From Annulohypoxylon bovei var. microspora (taxonomy: Eukaryota > Ascomycota > Sordariomycetes > Xylariales > Hypoxylaceae): DNA of 64,000 nt. A model generated the notes under the pieces. It made no database searches. It was not told the DNA's origin and saw only the letters and a program-made list of their open reading frames with translations. Within the stretch, counting starts at the first letter, position 1; each line of letters opens with the position of its first letter. The position numbers and the translations under genes are program-made. The stretch covers positions 355,814 through 419,813 of the forward strand of contig MU405221.1 in assembly GCA_022836615.1 (NCBI GenBank), in the 5' to 3' direction. Positions 45,939 to 59,900 of this stretch are shown piece after piece.

Positions 45939-48766
45939 CTAGGTAATAGGAGCTAAGAATGGACTAAGCATGAGCTCGTCCGCGCTTGGTCGCAGGTTAT
46001 GGTCTATCTCGAAGGTCTGACTCAAGAATGTTTGCGCCTCGGAGCTAGCACTATCCGGAATAGTAGGCGCGGCCTTTCCACCACCGATCTTGAAGATGGC
46101 TTGTAATTGACTGCAGTCAGGGAAAGGATGTGTACCAGTCATCATTTCGACGACCAGGCAACCGAGAGACCAAATATCAGCTTTGCGAGTGTACGAGGTC
46201 TGCTTAACCACCTCGGGAGCCATCCAGAATACCGAACCTTGGAGTGAAGGTCTATGCTTGTTGTTGTTGGCACCATTGAGGATATTGGTAGCCTCAAGCT
46301 TCTTGCTGATTCCAAAGTCGGAAATCTTTATCGTACCCTTGTTGTCCACGAGGATATTGGCGCCCTTGATATCGCGATGGATAATATCTCGGTTGTGTAG
46401 GTATGAGAGCCCATTCAAAATCTGCCTCACGAAGCTGCGGACTAGAGGCTCGGGTAGAGCACCATACGAATTGAGCATCGTCTGAACGGAGCCACCGGGA
46501 ACATACTCGAGGAAAATGTTCAAGTGCTCCGCCGAGGAGCTACATCCGAGATATTGCACAATATTCGCGTGTCGAAGATCACGTAGCAAGCCAATCTCTC
46601 GCTTGAGAGCCTCTATCATGCTCTTCTTCCGCGCGTCCGTGACGCTATTGGCGCCGGGTGAGGGTGCCTCAACTTGCTTGACGGCAAGGAGCTCACCAGT
46701 CACGGCATGTAGAGCCAGATACACGCTACCAAACGATCCCTGGCCGATCAAGGCACCTTTCATCCATTTATTGTCGTCCCACGATTCCCCAGCCAGGAAA
46801 CTCTGGAGCTCCTCGTCGGCATCTTCGCCATCCTCGCTGAGAGCCTGTGTGATTTCCTTCAGAGAACCTGAGCCCTGAGTGCTAGATTCGTCGAAGTAGC
46901 TCTGGCGAGAGTGCCCCTCGGGGTCGATGATGCTAATAGGGTTGCTATCGGTGCTACTGTCCGCGAAAGAGACATAGGATTTGCGGTTCGGCTCGATAGG
47001 GGACTCCTCCTGAAGGGTATCTAGAACAGACGAGGCCACGGAGTCGCGGAATCCATGCGGCATTCGACCTTGCGTTTCACGAGCCCTGACTTTGGCAAGC
47101 TGGCCACCGCTTAACCACGAATCCGCAATAGTTGGGATAGGTGGCGCATCTTGGATGCTCGATGCGAAGCTGAGGTTGCTGGCAACACTAAGTCGGCTAT
47201 TTACCTTGCTCAAGCGAGTAGATCTGCGCATAGATAACCGCGCGGTCCGATCAATATCTTCTCGGGGATGGTCCGGGAAGTATGAAGTGAGATCAGAAGT
47301 GATCAACTCACTAGGCGGTCTCAAACCACCAAACTGTCTAAGAATCCCCTTACGTCTCGGGAAGGGCGACTTGGCTTCATTAGAGGCAGGTCGTTCCAAA
47401 TCCCTGGCGGCATTATGAAGGTTTCTCTCCCTATCTTGGAAAGATATCGGCGACAACGGTTGTTGAAGTCCTTCGTTCCAGCTCTCACCTAGTAACTTCT
47501 GGACCTTCAGTTGACTTCTCTTGTCTTGAACGTTCTCGAGGGCACGCGCGTGTGACTGTTGGGCTTCTTCCATGGCGATGGAGGCTGCTCGTTGCAATTC
47601 AGCTTCTCCGGGTTCTCCGGCAGGTACTCTCCTAAGAATTAGACGGTTTCTCTCCGGCCGCTTCTGGTCCTTAACGATGCGCCATAGTTCGGTATCGCCG
47701 AGACGCCGAGATTGCTTAGGATCGGGGTCTACACCAGCTAATACCCAGAAACAATAATTGCGATCATGGTCCTCCCGCAAGGCAAATTTTCGTAGTGTCA
47801 CTCGCATGACCTCTTCGCAGTTGGTGCAGTCCGTGACTTTGACTACTTTCGTAACGCCGCCGGTGGAGATGACGCGGATGACATCTTGGCCCTGTGGTAA
47901 AGCAGCCATCAGCGAACCATCCTGACTCGAGGCATTTCTCGTGTGATTAATTACCAGGCGGCCCGTCATAGTTGGCGATCCAAGTCCTCGCGCGGTCGAG
48001 CTAGATGAGTTGCTCATGTATGGCTGGGCTTGTTGATACCGCTGCTGTCTAGCATTTCGGACCTCGGCATTGGGTAAAGGAGAAGTAGGTCGAGACGCGG
48101 ATCTCCCCATCTCGGTCATCGCGTTCATCGCCAGATTCGACATGTCAAACTGCCGAGAATATCTTTTATTCGTTGAGCCAAGGCCTCGACTGCCGGAGTT
48201 AAAGGGACGCGGTGATCCCGTCGAGGAGGGAGTATATTGAGAATCTAGTCCACCGAAAGAATCCTATAATCAGATGTTAGAAGACACGTCCAGCCAAAAT
48301 ATCCAATTACCCCTGAATGCCCATTAAATATACTCTGGTAGTAACTTACCCGATTACGCCTCTTTTGATTCGCATACGCTTTCGTCCTGAGTTTCTTAAT
48401 GCCGAGGAATAATCGAACTCGATCGCCAACTTTATCAATGCCCATCTCCTTAAGAACCTCCTTGTCCATTTCCAATAAATTTTCGCCATTGACATTATTC
48501 TTCCTGAATAGCTTCTCATACTCGCCACACTTGACACTCCTCAGATAGTCGCATACTTGGTCCTCGGACCAGTTCTTGACAGCGTCTGGGCCTTCGACGT
48601 CGGAAAATTCAGATTCGGTTGGGCTGGCGAAGGCTTGGCCGGCGGCATGAACAGCCGGTGCTCTTCTCGTGGGTGCCATACTGGACGGCTGGGCACTAGA
48701 AACTAAAGTGGCATTCGTGGAGGCCAACGAAGCCGGAAAAGACGACTTCGAAGCTAGCATTGCCAT
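45939..48766 (-). CDS. ste11: Ste11-type MAP kinase kinase kinase (SAM, Ras-association, kinase)
   Basis: Two exons, 48350-48766 and 45939-48263, with an 86-bp intron, give 913 aa. The start is the first in-frame ATG at 48766; the frame is open further upstream but only from a GTG, and an out-of-frame ATG precedes it. A SAM domain is at about 63-128 (WSEDQVCDYLRSV), a Ras-association domain at about 264-350 (VIRVISTGGVTKVVKV), and a long Ser/Arg linker contains DAPPIPT. The Ser/Thr kinase domain starts at about 638 (IGQGSFGSVYLA; AVKQ) with HRDIKGANI at about 766, DFGISKK, and an APE-type GSVFWMAPE. SAM pairs with the adaptor Ste50, and Ras or Cdc42 signals feed through. Ste11 activates Ste7-type MAPKKs for mating/pathogenicity and osmotic pathways. 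Very secure. Confidence 0.97.
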
Positions 48767-48812
48767 TGTGTGTGCCTTGGTATAATTGTCGATTAGGGAT
48801 GGTCGTCTGCTG

Positions 48813-48824
48813 TTAGGCACGCAT
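48813..48824 (-). promoter_or_regulatory. Minimal upstream ORF before the Ste11 start
   Basis: ATG-CGT-GCC-TAA lies 46 nt upstream of the main ATG, in another frame, so a three-codon uORF would be present on any transcript starting before 48824. The transcription start is unknown. Confidence 0.45.
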
Positions 48825-51800
48825 GTGAAAAGAATCGAATCGAGGGGATTGTATTAAAAGAGGAGACAAGTATAATTCTTTATCCCCGAATTCTTGTTTG
48901 TTATTTTCCCTCTTTCTGTTCCTTCTTGCGGGACCGGACAAAGAATGAATTACGCCAGCGAGCGGTGTCGAAACCGAAAAATAAATTAGGGAGGTTTCGC
49001 AAATCGCCAGAGTGTGTCGATGATAAAGAATGTGGAGTTTGGAGTTGGGATTTGGCAGGATTGGGATTGGGGGAGATGGGATTCAATGCTAATTGCAGGA
49101 GACGATTTACAGATACATTTTTCTTCGTACCTCATAGTACCTTCCTTAGTACATTTTACAGGCGGCAGGTACCTGACTTTTCGCTGGTGTTGGTGTAACT
49201 CCAACTTTCAAGGGTTCTATCTTAGTTGCAGGCTGACTAGCCCCACCTCCTTAGAATAGCTAAGTCGTGGATCACTTCTACCTATGTACCTAAGTACCTA
49301 AAGTACCTTTCCCAAATTCCTTCAATGTGAGGTATGGTGCACCCACCATACAGTATTTTTTCTATTATATTCTCACCGTCGTTGAGTTGTCCTCGTGCCT
49401 AACATGTGCAGTAGCGTTCGGGTTCAGGGGTTTCACTCTGCTGCCGCTAGGCACAAAACAACTTCTCAACCACTAATAAGACTACGGTATTCTTACTGTG
49501 TAGCACGAATTGTCTGGGTGGATAGAGCGAATGATGATTGGCTAGAAATAAACAAGACGGCGGTAGCTGATGTTGAAAGTTGAAACTCGTCAAGGAGCGC
49601 ACGGCCACTGGATCATCAGAAAAAGGCCCCGTCATCGACTCATCCACTTTTGCCCACCAACCCACCAGCCCACTATCTCGCATTTAATCGCCCATCGGAC
49701 GAGAGATTCTGTTGATTCGAGAACGATTCGTTTTGATACGTAACCTAGGAAAAAAGCGGTACACACCGATGTCCGTGGTAGACCGTGGTAGACCATGGTT
49801 TCTCGGACGATGATCATTGCTCTGTGTTTCCATTGCGCGTCTACCGTGACCATGTGATGCAAACTGGAGAATCAGAAACAACGAAAAAAAAAAAGAGACG
49901 AAAAAAACGCCTTGACTTCCTTGATCACCCAGACCACCTTCTGCACCTTGGAAATGCCTCCCTCGGGTCAATTATTACTTAGTACATCACATAGTACAAA
50001 CACTACTATATTTTTTGCAACCTCCCTATAATACAAAACCGGATATTCAAGTTGTTGGTGTCCATGTGCGGGCGGCTACTCGTCGACAATCACATTCCGC
50101 CCCCATTTAAGATCGCGGCGTGCGTACCCCTTTAAGCTACATCCGTATAGCCAATTTCGAACCCGAGCAGCTATGTACTATAGCAGACTGCCGTACGCTA
50201 GTTTACCGTCTACTAGTGGATGTATGTATCTGAGATTGCCTAGTTGTTAAAGATCCATATGGGCTTTATTCTTTAAGACCAGTGTTACAAATGGCTGGAT
50301 CCATTACGAAGACCGCTACTAATAATAAGACAAGACGTCGTCAACCACAATCGTCAAGAAGGCTCGGCAGAGGAGCGGTGGTGAACAAGCTGAAGCAAGG
50401 TGTCGGAGGAGCCAATAACGGCGTCACCTTGATTGGACTGACAATGGAGTCGCTGGATCTTTCCCGCTATTATTCGCACCTGGGCAGCTGGGCAACTCAC
50501 TCGGCCGCTTCAGCAAGTCATATCCCACCTACAAGGTGGCATGTGCAGGGGGCTGACAAGGCGAAAATGTGTCCACAGGTATATTTTAGGGGTCGATTGA
50601 CAGGGGCTAGGCTATGATCTCCAACCTGAAACCCTCCAAGTTTCGACCAGCCAGGATAAGATGGGTGCATTCGGAGCGTCAAGCGGACTTGGGGCCCTTT
50701 TGTATCCATCACAGCCCTCACTCTCGCCTCTTACCGGCAGTGTGGTTTACGTAGGATTGTCGACATTATTATCGACGTTGCTATTTCTGAAGGGGTCATC
50801 TTTTTTCCTTCTCACCATTACAACGTCTCGGCAAAGTTGCCTTACGTATCTGCGTATTTACCTAAGGTATCAAGGTACCTACTTGCATACATATCCCGAA
50901 TCCAGCGGGTCGTGGTGATGCACAGTCCTTGGCATAAATTCTCTTGTTTATTGGATAAGGTGTTCCACCCATAAAACGTCGTTCTTATGAGAGACTTCGC
51001 CACGATATAGAGCATAACCATATATATTACCATAGTCGAGATCGGCTTCCATGATACCTGTGCCCCATGAGCTTTTCTTAAAGCGCGAGCAAGCCGTGGG
51101 CGCGTCCTCTGACGCGATCCTTCCGACTTCATAGCAGCATCGCATTGCAAATTTTGAATGCTAGTAATATCCGTCTTACTAAGGAGATAACACGAGTTGA
51201 CGAACAGGGTTGGTTCGCCGGCTTCAGCCCATCGCGATAGTGTTTCTCCGTGAGATCGGAGTCGCTCAGACGGATCATCGCCAGATGCCCAGCTCATTGG
51301 ACATTCTAGACTCGTGCATACCACGCCGAGCTTTCTAAGCAAGGGGGGCTAATCCGAACGTTTAGTGATCTGGAAGCTGTAGAAGTTTGCTAGCGTAGAC
51401 CCGGGACCGAGATACCAAAGGCTCCAAAGGTGGGATTAAAGGATCCCATTGTCACGCCCGCATCTCTAGCACGCACCGAGTCGTATTATGCTGTTGTCCG
51501 ATCACATTTGCATGTTGCGGCTGCAAAGGCCTTGGCTGCTCCCGCGTTTGGTAAGACAAGGCAATAACAGGCTCATTTAAATTGCATGGTACACCGCAAC
51601 GAATCCCGAGATCCTCGAGGATTGGAGACTGGGGTTTTCGTCAGGCTTGCTCGGATTTCCTGGGCTTTTTGCTCGCAAGCGTTCTCATGCTCTGCCGTGA
51701 AATTGGTATCTAGTATAGTATCATGTATCATACAAGAATAGTTACTAGTATATCAGGAGATTCACGATGTAGAGAGCCTAAGATAGATCATAAAACACCA

Positions 51801-53461
51801 AGCGTCGTGTTACGCGCTCGATGTCAAGGCGGTCTTGTTAAATCCAGGCACAGGGCGCCAAGCTAGGTCAACTTTCTTGCTCGTCGATGTTGCAGTACCG
51901 AGCCAATTGACATTGCAGAGGAGCTGCAGGCTTTTGGAGGAAGGATTGTTTACTTTTAAGAAACACGTGTATGTAGTGCTGGGCCACTGGGTCACTCTAG
52001 ATGCTTGGTGTGCATTGATAACATGGTAGTTCCCGGTTTGGTGCTATTGTATATGTCAGCAGTCGATCGTGAGGTTGACCGACTTTCGACCAACTCGGCG
52101 TTGAAACATGCTCAATGCTCAACAATAACAACATCGAACTAAATAAACACTATAAAACTCTGTAGGAGCCATAAAGGGATTTAGACTGGTGAAAGGCGCA
52201 AACACGTAACCCTCGACAAAGGGCTTCACGGGTTTTCCCGAATGGGAGGCTTGCTGTTTTTCTTTGTTTTCTTAATATGAGCTGCATTACTAGATCTGCT
52301 AGGTATGGCCTGCAGAATTGGTTGGGCTCATGTTCACTTTCAGCTGTTACACAAAGAGGCTTGTAGATTTAGTGCCGTATGTACATATGGATGCTGTATC
52401 CATTGAAGCTGATTGTGGATAATCTCCATCTTGTTCGATCTGGGGTCGCTCGTGACATTACCTACATTATGTAAGTAGGTCCGTATAAATAAAAAATTTC
52501 ACGACAGTAAAATATTACTATCTAGTCTTATAATCACTATAAGCTACATAGGTATTTAAATAATAAGTAGTTAGGTAAGTTTAAATGTTTGCTATAGTAA
52601 TATAGCTATACACAGGTATCGCACCTTACATCGCAAGTATAAATACATAAATACAGGTATGTATGAAAACAATATTGAATTGCACGTGTTAATTCATTTC
52701 ATTGACTTGCTTAGATACATATAATTACTGTCTTCGTGTAGAAATAAATAGAATACGTCACTGCTAGAAACCTGAATAGCCAAAGCTTGAATCTTATTGG
52801 ACCAGCTGGTCTTTCCAAACCGGATCATAGCATCATCGAGGCTGGAACTATGCATTAGCGGGTAGTAGCGGGGCAGATCACAACGTAGAACCTACCGTAT
52901 AAGTGCTTAATGGGAGGTGAATGATGCAGATAGCGAGGAGACATAATCTGTATCTTTCCTTATCAGGCTTTTGTTTTCAACTCCGGACCGAACCCAACCA
53001 ACGCTAACGTCCACGCCATCGATTCTTGAAAGCTGATCAAGATACGTTTTGGGAGCTTGCACACATAGCATTTGCATAGCTTCTACATAGCTTATCGCAA
53101 GTGTCTTTCTTAGACATACTCTCGTCGACTAATTCTACTCAATTCTTTTTCCTTTTCTCTGTATATCTGGTCCAATATGCTCTCTCGTGGACCTATACTC
53201 AAGGGGACGATACCTCGTTGATTAAGGAATGATTAGCTAAGCTAACGAGCAATGTCGTATGTGGCGTGTTGAAGTCCCCCTTACCAGCTATCCCGAAGCT
53301 CTCGCCGTTTTTGGAGTCCGAGTGTCAAACACACGGCTTGTTCAAACCCATCACTTCCGCTTTGGGTGTTATGAGCTTACGGCAACCCACTCCGGGTGTC
53401 AAGATTTTTTAGCCTTGTACGCCGTTAGTCAAGCTCAACTTCGGCTCTCACGAGTTCAAAC
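48825..53461. other. Divergent intergenic region, 4.6 kb
   Basis: The promoter of ste11 is on the left and that of the PH-LRR gene on the right. The middle contains scattered open frames (50282-50617 plus; 50842-51342 minus; 51810-51995 minus). The 51142-51342 part looks slightly protein-like on the minus strand but has no ATG at its start and I recognise no family. The region 52450-52760 is very AT-rich. No gene is supported. Confidence 0.45.
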
Positions 53462-56400
53462 ATGGATCTTAAACTTAAACCTCCTCCTCAGCGGATAGTT
53501 GAAGGAAAAGAGATACAAATAACTCAAAGACGCCAGTCCTTTTCAGCTATGAAAGCCTTACGGTTGAGGTCTCTTAGTATTACTTCGCAAATCTCAAGCT
53601 CTTCTGAGACATCGATTCCCTCGCCCGTGGCAGGCCGTAGAAGAAATTTAACTAAGAGCCGCCCTTTTGAGACGTTGAAGGAAGATCTAGTTCGAAGACC
53701 TTCCGGCTCTTCAACGGGGGACAACACCGAACGGGGCTCTACATCGACTAGACCTACAAGTCCTTCGGGCACTGGCAGCCAATGCGCTAGCATTTCTGGT
53801 GATTCCTTGGCTATCATCAAGTCCGGACCCCTCCAGCCAGAAACGTCTATCCTGAGGTCTAAGAAAGAATTTTTGGTGTTAACACCTTTAGCCCTAGTCA
53901 AGTTCAAGAGCCGTTCTGCTGCAGTTGAACGGTTCCCACAGATCTCGCTATCAAATAGTGGTGCAGATGCCCTCTCACCCGTTGACTCGGCAAGCTCTCT
54001 AAGAGACCTTGGGGCAAGCGGGGAATTATTTGTCCCACTAGAGAAGATCGTGTCGGTTTTCAACAACGAGGGGACCCGTCCATCATTTGGCATAGAAGTA
54101 TGGTGGAGTGATCGAAAGGGGGCCACATTTGCATGTCTCCCATTGGACTTCAGCCTACCAGACGATCGTGATGAATGGTTGAAACAGATCCGGCATGCGA
54201 TCAAAGTACGAGCTAAAGCATTTCTGGAAGACTCAACTCCGTCTGAAATAGAGTCGGAGCTTAACAGACAAGTTCAGCCTCAGCACGAGCAACATTGGGA
54301 TGCCCAGATAGAAATATACCCTGTTGTACCTCGACGGCCATGTATGAAACCGAGAGCAAACCCCGGCGAAGTTAAGAAAGGTTGGCGGGATAATTCATCT
54401 TTCTACATAGTGCTCACCAGGAAATTCTGTTACCTCGCTCAGTTCACGAAAATTTCGACAAGCCAGAAAGTCAATCCTACTATGGTTCGGTTCGGGTTGG
54501 TGGAGTTATCGAAAGTCAATGTTATTCTTAATGACGAGAGATTTGATCTTGTCTTTCGGTAAGGCCGCCCTGATCTATCCTGCCATGTCTTATTAGTGCC
54601 TTGTTTCGATTGTTTCTAATACACAACTTATAATGCACTTCTAACAAACGCAGGTCACCCTTGGAAAAGCCTACAAAACTAGAGCTTTCTAGTCGACATC
54701 ACCGGAGCATTTCGTCAAAGCTGTATAAGATGGATACCTATCTAAAACCCGCCTGGCCACTATGGACTCGCCGCGAAGTATTCTTCATTGATGGCGAAGT
54801 ACCGCAGATGCCTCTTCCTAATGGTGAGGATTACTGCGGGTTTAAGACAACCTTAGGGGCATTCATCGAGGGGTATTGCTGTGCTCCGGTAAACTGGACA
54901 GTGCAATGGAAAAATGTGCGGCACGCTCCTCAGTTTCGTCTTCTTGCGCCAACGGACCAGTCTAGCTACACGGCGTATCAACTCTTAGCTGTCTTCCGTG
55001 CCTTGCGCTTCAATGACTTTTTCAAGTCGTTGTCATTCCACGATATTGATTTCTCCAATCTCTCTGGTGTCTTCGACAATACCACCCGACTCGAGTCTAC
55101 AATATGGCTTTCTCGAACAGGTTCGTAGAATTACGCTATACGATAACTGTAGTGCTTTGAGCTAACATCAGCCAGGGAAACGTAGCCTTACTCGAGTTGA
55201 ATTCGATCTCGTGGAGAATTCCTCTGTACTATTTCAGGAAATTGTTGCTCTTCTGTTAGGATCAGAGTCGATTCGGCATATTGATCTGACCAACGTGCTT
55301 GCTAGAGAACCTGCGACATCGCCACAAATCGACCCGTCCTTTTCGTCTCCGATGGGCCAGGTGTGCGAAGTCGTGCCCCCTATAGTACTTCTCTGGAAAT
55401 CTCTACAAACTCGGTGCAATTCCATAAATATCAGTGGGAACCCCCTAGGCGTGCCCGATGTTGCAGGTCTCTGTAAGAATAATACCATAATCATTGCAAC
55501 TTAGATTTACTAACGACTGGATAGCCCGGGCCCTACAGAACAGACCGGATTTTCTGAAGACATTTTCGATATCGCGGTGCCATCTCGACGAGAATGCACT
55601 CACGCTACTCTGGGAGGGCCTGCATGAGCAACGCTCGGCTATTGAAAATCTTGATGTATCGCACAACTCGGGTCGTATAGAGGCAGCAAAGGCGGCAGAG
55701 ACACTCAACGACGCAAGTAGATTACGACGCCTAAATCTTGCATATTCGATCAAGGGAAATCTAAATGGCCCTTTATTCCGGCCATGGAGCGCAACATCAA
55801 ACTTAGAGCCATGGCATTTAGAGGAGCTAGATCTCTCTGGTTGGAAGGTATTATATTTGGAAATTGTGTTTGTGAATCTTGCTAACGGAGTATAATAGAT
55901 TAATTTCGATACTCTCTGCGGAATCATGAAGTTCATCGAACTTGATGAGTCTCGCAGTCTGCGTCGTCTAACCCTCACTAATTGTGGGCTATCGGGAGAA
56001 ATGGCGACTGGCATTTTATGCCGGCTTGGTGCAGGTCGCGACATGCACCTGTTGCTCAGCGAGAATCCACTTGAACTTGGTTCAACTGACTGGATCGATT
56101 TAATCCATGGCAACGAAGCACCAAGAATGCTCCATCTCGACATGGTTCAATTTCAACATGAATCAAATTTTAATCGGCTTCTTACGGCACTTGCCCACAA
56201 TAAGACTATCGAGTACTTGAGCATGGTAGGAACCGGACCGCCAGACCGGACGAGTTCCAAGACGTCGGAGCTGCTATCTCGCTTCTTCGAACTGAACGAT
56301 ACCTTGCAATACCTAGATCTATCTGGATATAGTGGGAAATTGGAAGATAGTCATCTGGGATGGGGATTAACAGGGGCACTCGGTGGATTAAGGCATAATA

Positions 56401-56924
56401 TCACATTACGCCAACTTCGCGTTCGAAATCACGATATAGGCGCCGCTGAAGATGTGAGCGAGTTATGCCGCGTGCTTGCGGCGAATAAGGGGCTTGCTAT
56501 GTTCGACTGCCAGCAAAATAGTTTCAACCATCACCAGTTTGCGAAGCTTATTCATGCTCTAAACTTCAACCACCATATCATTTCCTTCCCCCTTTCTGAT
56601 ATTGATCGACGATATGCGGTTCAGAAAGAAGAGCGCCTGCTCCACAAACAACAAGCCCAACCCAACAAATCATTCCAGACCAAAATATTAAAGGCAGCGG
56701 AGGGTCGCTTGGATGGGTTGCTAAAATGGGTGGAGGAGTTTTGGGATTGCGAAGCTGAGAAAGCACGCGAAATCTTGGGAAGGAATAGAAGTAATCCTGC
56801 CATCCACTCACTCGGGCTTAAGACAGAATACCTTGACGCCTGGGAAGATGACAGTCTTCCTTCCTGGTTATTCCCGACCTCCCCGGCTCGCGACAAAGGG
56901 AAAGGAACATCTCGTACGACCTAA
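53462..56924 (+). CDS. PH-like plus leucine-rich-repeat protein, unknown role
   Basis: Five exons (53462-54558, 54654-55120, 55176-55472, 55525-55847, 55899-56924) give 1069 aa; the four joins keep frame and three have CTAAC-type branch points. The N-terminal 110 residues are Ser/Arg-rich with LRLRSLS motifs. A PH-like domain is seen at about 115-255 (EFLVLTPLALVKFKSR ... DDRDEWLKQIRHAIKVRAK, with the usual terminal-helix Trp). A second folded region is at about 280-520. From about 540 the chain has leucine-rich repeats (LEELDLSGWK, LRRLTLTNCGLS, LQYLDLSGYS, LRQLRVRNHDIG). The end is helical and basic. The PH-then-LRR order recalls CARMIL-type actin regulators in animals, but no direct relation is claimed. 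Conserved-looking, probably membrane- or cortex-associated. Confidence 0.85.
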
Positions 56925-59900
56925 TAATTCAAATAGCATTGCTCCATGTTTAGCCCTATCGCATGGGTGTCTATGCTAACTCCATGGCATCTTAGGAATA
57001 GGTACATTTCTAAGGAATGAACAAGGACTACCTACTTACTAATGACAGACGGGGACGGGTTTTAGTGTCCTAATATACTCACAGGATATAGTTGCATTTA
57101 ATATGAAATAAAGACCAGAGAGTCTCGTTTAATTTAGGATACACATCGTCTTTACCCCCTCACACGGGTATTATCGACAGACTTGTGTTTTGAAGGGGCG
57201 GCGTTTTAGATTATAAGAGATACCCAGCGAGACACGTGGACTTGGAATTTACCTACATATTATTTATTACTGATATTTTGCCTCGTTTATGAGATTGTTG
57301 CTTTGGCATGTGCTTCCATGGAAACATCAACGCTGCTGTTAAACGGCACAAACCGAAACCTCGTGACTTCGGACTATGTAAGTACACAGATAACGTTTGC
57401 GGGATCAAGCATCCGATGTTAGCTAATGGTTCCGATTTATCCTGGTGGTTTTTTCTCAGTGCTCTCGTAAGACGGGTCAGAGTTCCAATTAGGGCGGATG
57501 ACGCGGATTATGTAGGTAGTTAGTCTTCTACCAGCTTGAATTCGGTTGCGTTCCGAATTTAGTCAGATATACATTGCTAGTCCCTGAGGCTGAGATAGCA
57601 AATCTACGCAGGGCGGTCGACCGGCCTTGATCTGGTAATTTGAGGCTTGCTGGCTCCCACGATACTTCCATCACCCGACAGAAGAGGCTTCCCATGACTG
57701 AGGTTTCTCAGGACGCCGTATAAGAGCCACTTATAATGTTCGGAAAACATAAGCCGGCTGATAACAAAAGTCCACTGCTCATATATCGAAGCTGGGCGTG
57801 TTCATGATCCGGGTTTGCTCCTGCATTATCAAGACGGGTTGCCTAATTGCTTACAGACTGAGATCTATACAACTGAGTAGGTTATGAGATGGATCTTAGC
57901 GGATTTCTTGAGAAGCTTCAATCTCTCAGATCGGAAAAAGTACCAATCATAAGGTATTCAAACTCGCACGGATGATACTGACAAACCAACTATCAATCTT
58001 CACCTCAGTTCCCAAACCATAAAGAACTTACCATGTATGTAAGGCACATGGCAGTTCGAAACACCAACTACATACACACCCTTCGGCATTCTAGTACATA
58101 GGGCTGGGATTCGCATCCCTCACCGTACAGTCGGGCTCCTACACCCCTTACCCGACCCAGTCTTACCCAAACGAACCGAACCGAACTCGAAACAAAGAAA
58201 AAAAGTTCAAGCTCACCTCGCCTCACCTACCTAGGTACACACATAGGTAGGTAAGTAAGACGGTAAGCAGGCTAGGTGAGCTAGCCTGGTGGCCGAGGGG
58301 TGCAGTAGGAAAAGAAAGAAAGAAAAAAAACATTCACATGTCATCGCTGAGCTTTAGCGCTCCCACCTTTTGCATCTCACCCGGCTTGAAACAAGCAGAC
58401 CTGCCCAACCTACCAAGTGTCAGCTAAGGAATAGAAGTATTATCCGACATACGATACGAAACACGAAGCGGCGGACTCGCGGCAAGAACCGACCTTGCCA
58501 AGAAACAGGCTCCTCGAAGAGGGTACTACTTACCTACCTAGCTAATGTATATATGTCAGAATTCGGTGTACGGAAAAAGAGTCCTCGTGACGCGATGGGG
58601 ATGGATGGGTTTCGCGGCGGGCGGGTGCGCGAACACGTGTTAGCCAGAACTCCGCCCGCCCAGCTTCCCGTGCGCTGAAGCCTGAAGCGTGCACCCCCCT
58701 AGCAACAGCCGGGTGATTGGACGGCGCGGCAGATTGAAGCAATTAGCTGCAACCCAAGATCATGGCTGTGCTGTGCCCAAGAGCCGTGAAGCCGGGTTTA
58801 GTCAGGATTGTGTAGTTACCTATGGCTACTAGTTCAAACTGCACTCGGACCAGCTAAGCAGCTACGATATCCGGGTAGGATGAATAACTTCAAGGTTAGT
58901 CTATGTAGGCTAGGACCAACACACAAGATAATACCCCAGAAACGAAACGAAACAAACTAAAAACGAAAGGAATGACCACTTCGTACATACATAGTACGTA
59001 GCTAAGGAAGGATATGTACATATGTAAGATGGGTACCCTCGGGTTTCATTCGTATACGTAATTACACACCTACCGAATACACGAGCGCGTGCATGACGGA
59101 TCTACGCTACGCATGTACGTGTCCGTACCTGGTCTTCCGCGGCTGTGGGGGCCGCTCGTATGGTATGACGGTAGGCGTGAATATTCCAGCAGGGAGCGGA
59201 ATATACATAGTAGAAAGAAGAAGGAAAAGAAAGAAGAAAATATGGAAATACAGAAAAATAGAAGAAAAAAATAGATGCGCTGTACCTGTCAGACCCTCTT
59301 CCGGGGTGCAGGAAAGGTGGAAATATCGTACCAACATAGTGGAGGAATATGGGAGCTGTGATATGAAACTTCGCGACCCGGTTTACCCATTATAGAACAT
59401 TCTAGCGTGGTGTGCTGGGTACTACCGTCCATAATACTACTCTGCTAAGCATTGCTACGTAGGTGGTCTCCAGTATTTCAGGAACGAGAAAAATATCATG
59501 GATGAGTCAGACTGGCTGGGGATGTCCGAGATGTTGGTACCTGCATGAACGGGTATCACTGCCTACATACGCATATGTAGGAACATACATACATACGTTC
59601 GGAGTGATGATCACCATGTGTAAGACGGTTGGTTCGATGCCAAGTGGTTGTTCAAGAAAAACGAAGAGTCTAGATTATCTGAAGAGTTTCTGACTTGTAT
59701 TCCTAGTTATGTATTACATACATATGTATTCTTCCCATCTCACGTATCGTACTCGTAATCCATCGTCTAAAGTGGTATATCCGCCTGTGAACCCCCGCCC
59801 CGTTGATATCTAGGGGCCCTTTCGAGAATCAAAGATAGTCCATTCGACATATGTCCCCATTAAATCCTCCTCATCCAAACCGTAGTATACGTCGAGCTTC

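Noticed and set aside
50282..50617. 111-codon plus-strand frame
   Set aside because: Basic N-terminus then unstructured sequence; no domain, no conserved motif, ends in repetitive spacer.
50842..51342. 166-codon minus-strand frame in the ste11/PH-LRR spacer
   Set aside because: No ATG at its start; the first 70 residues are mildly protein-like but I recognise no family and see no supporting introns.
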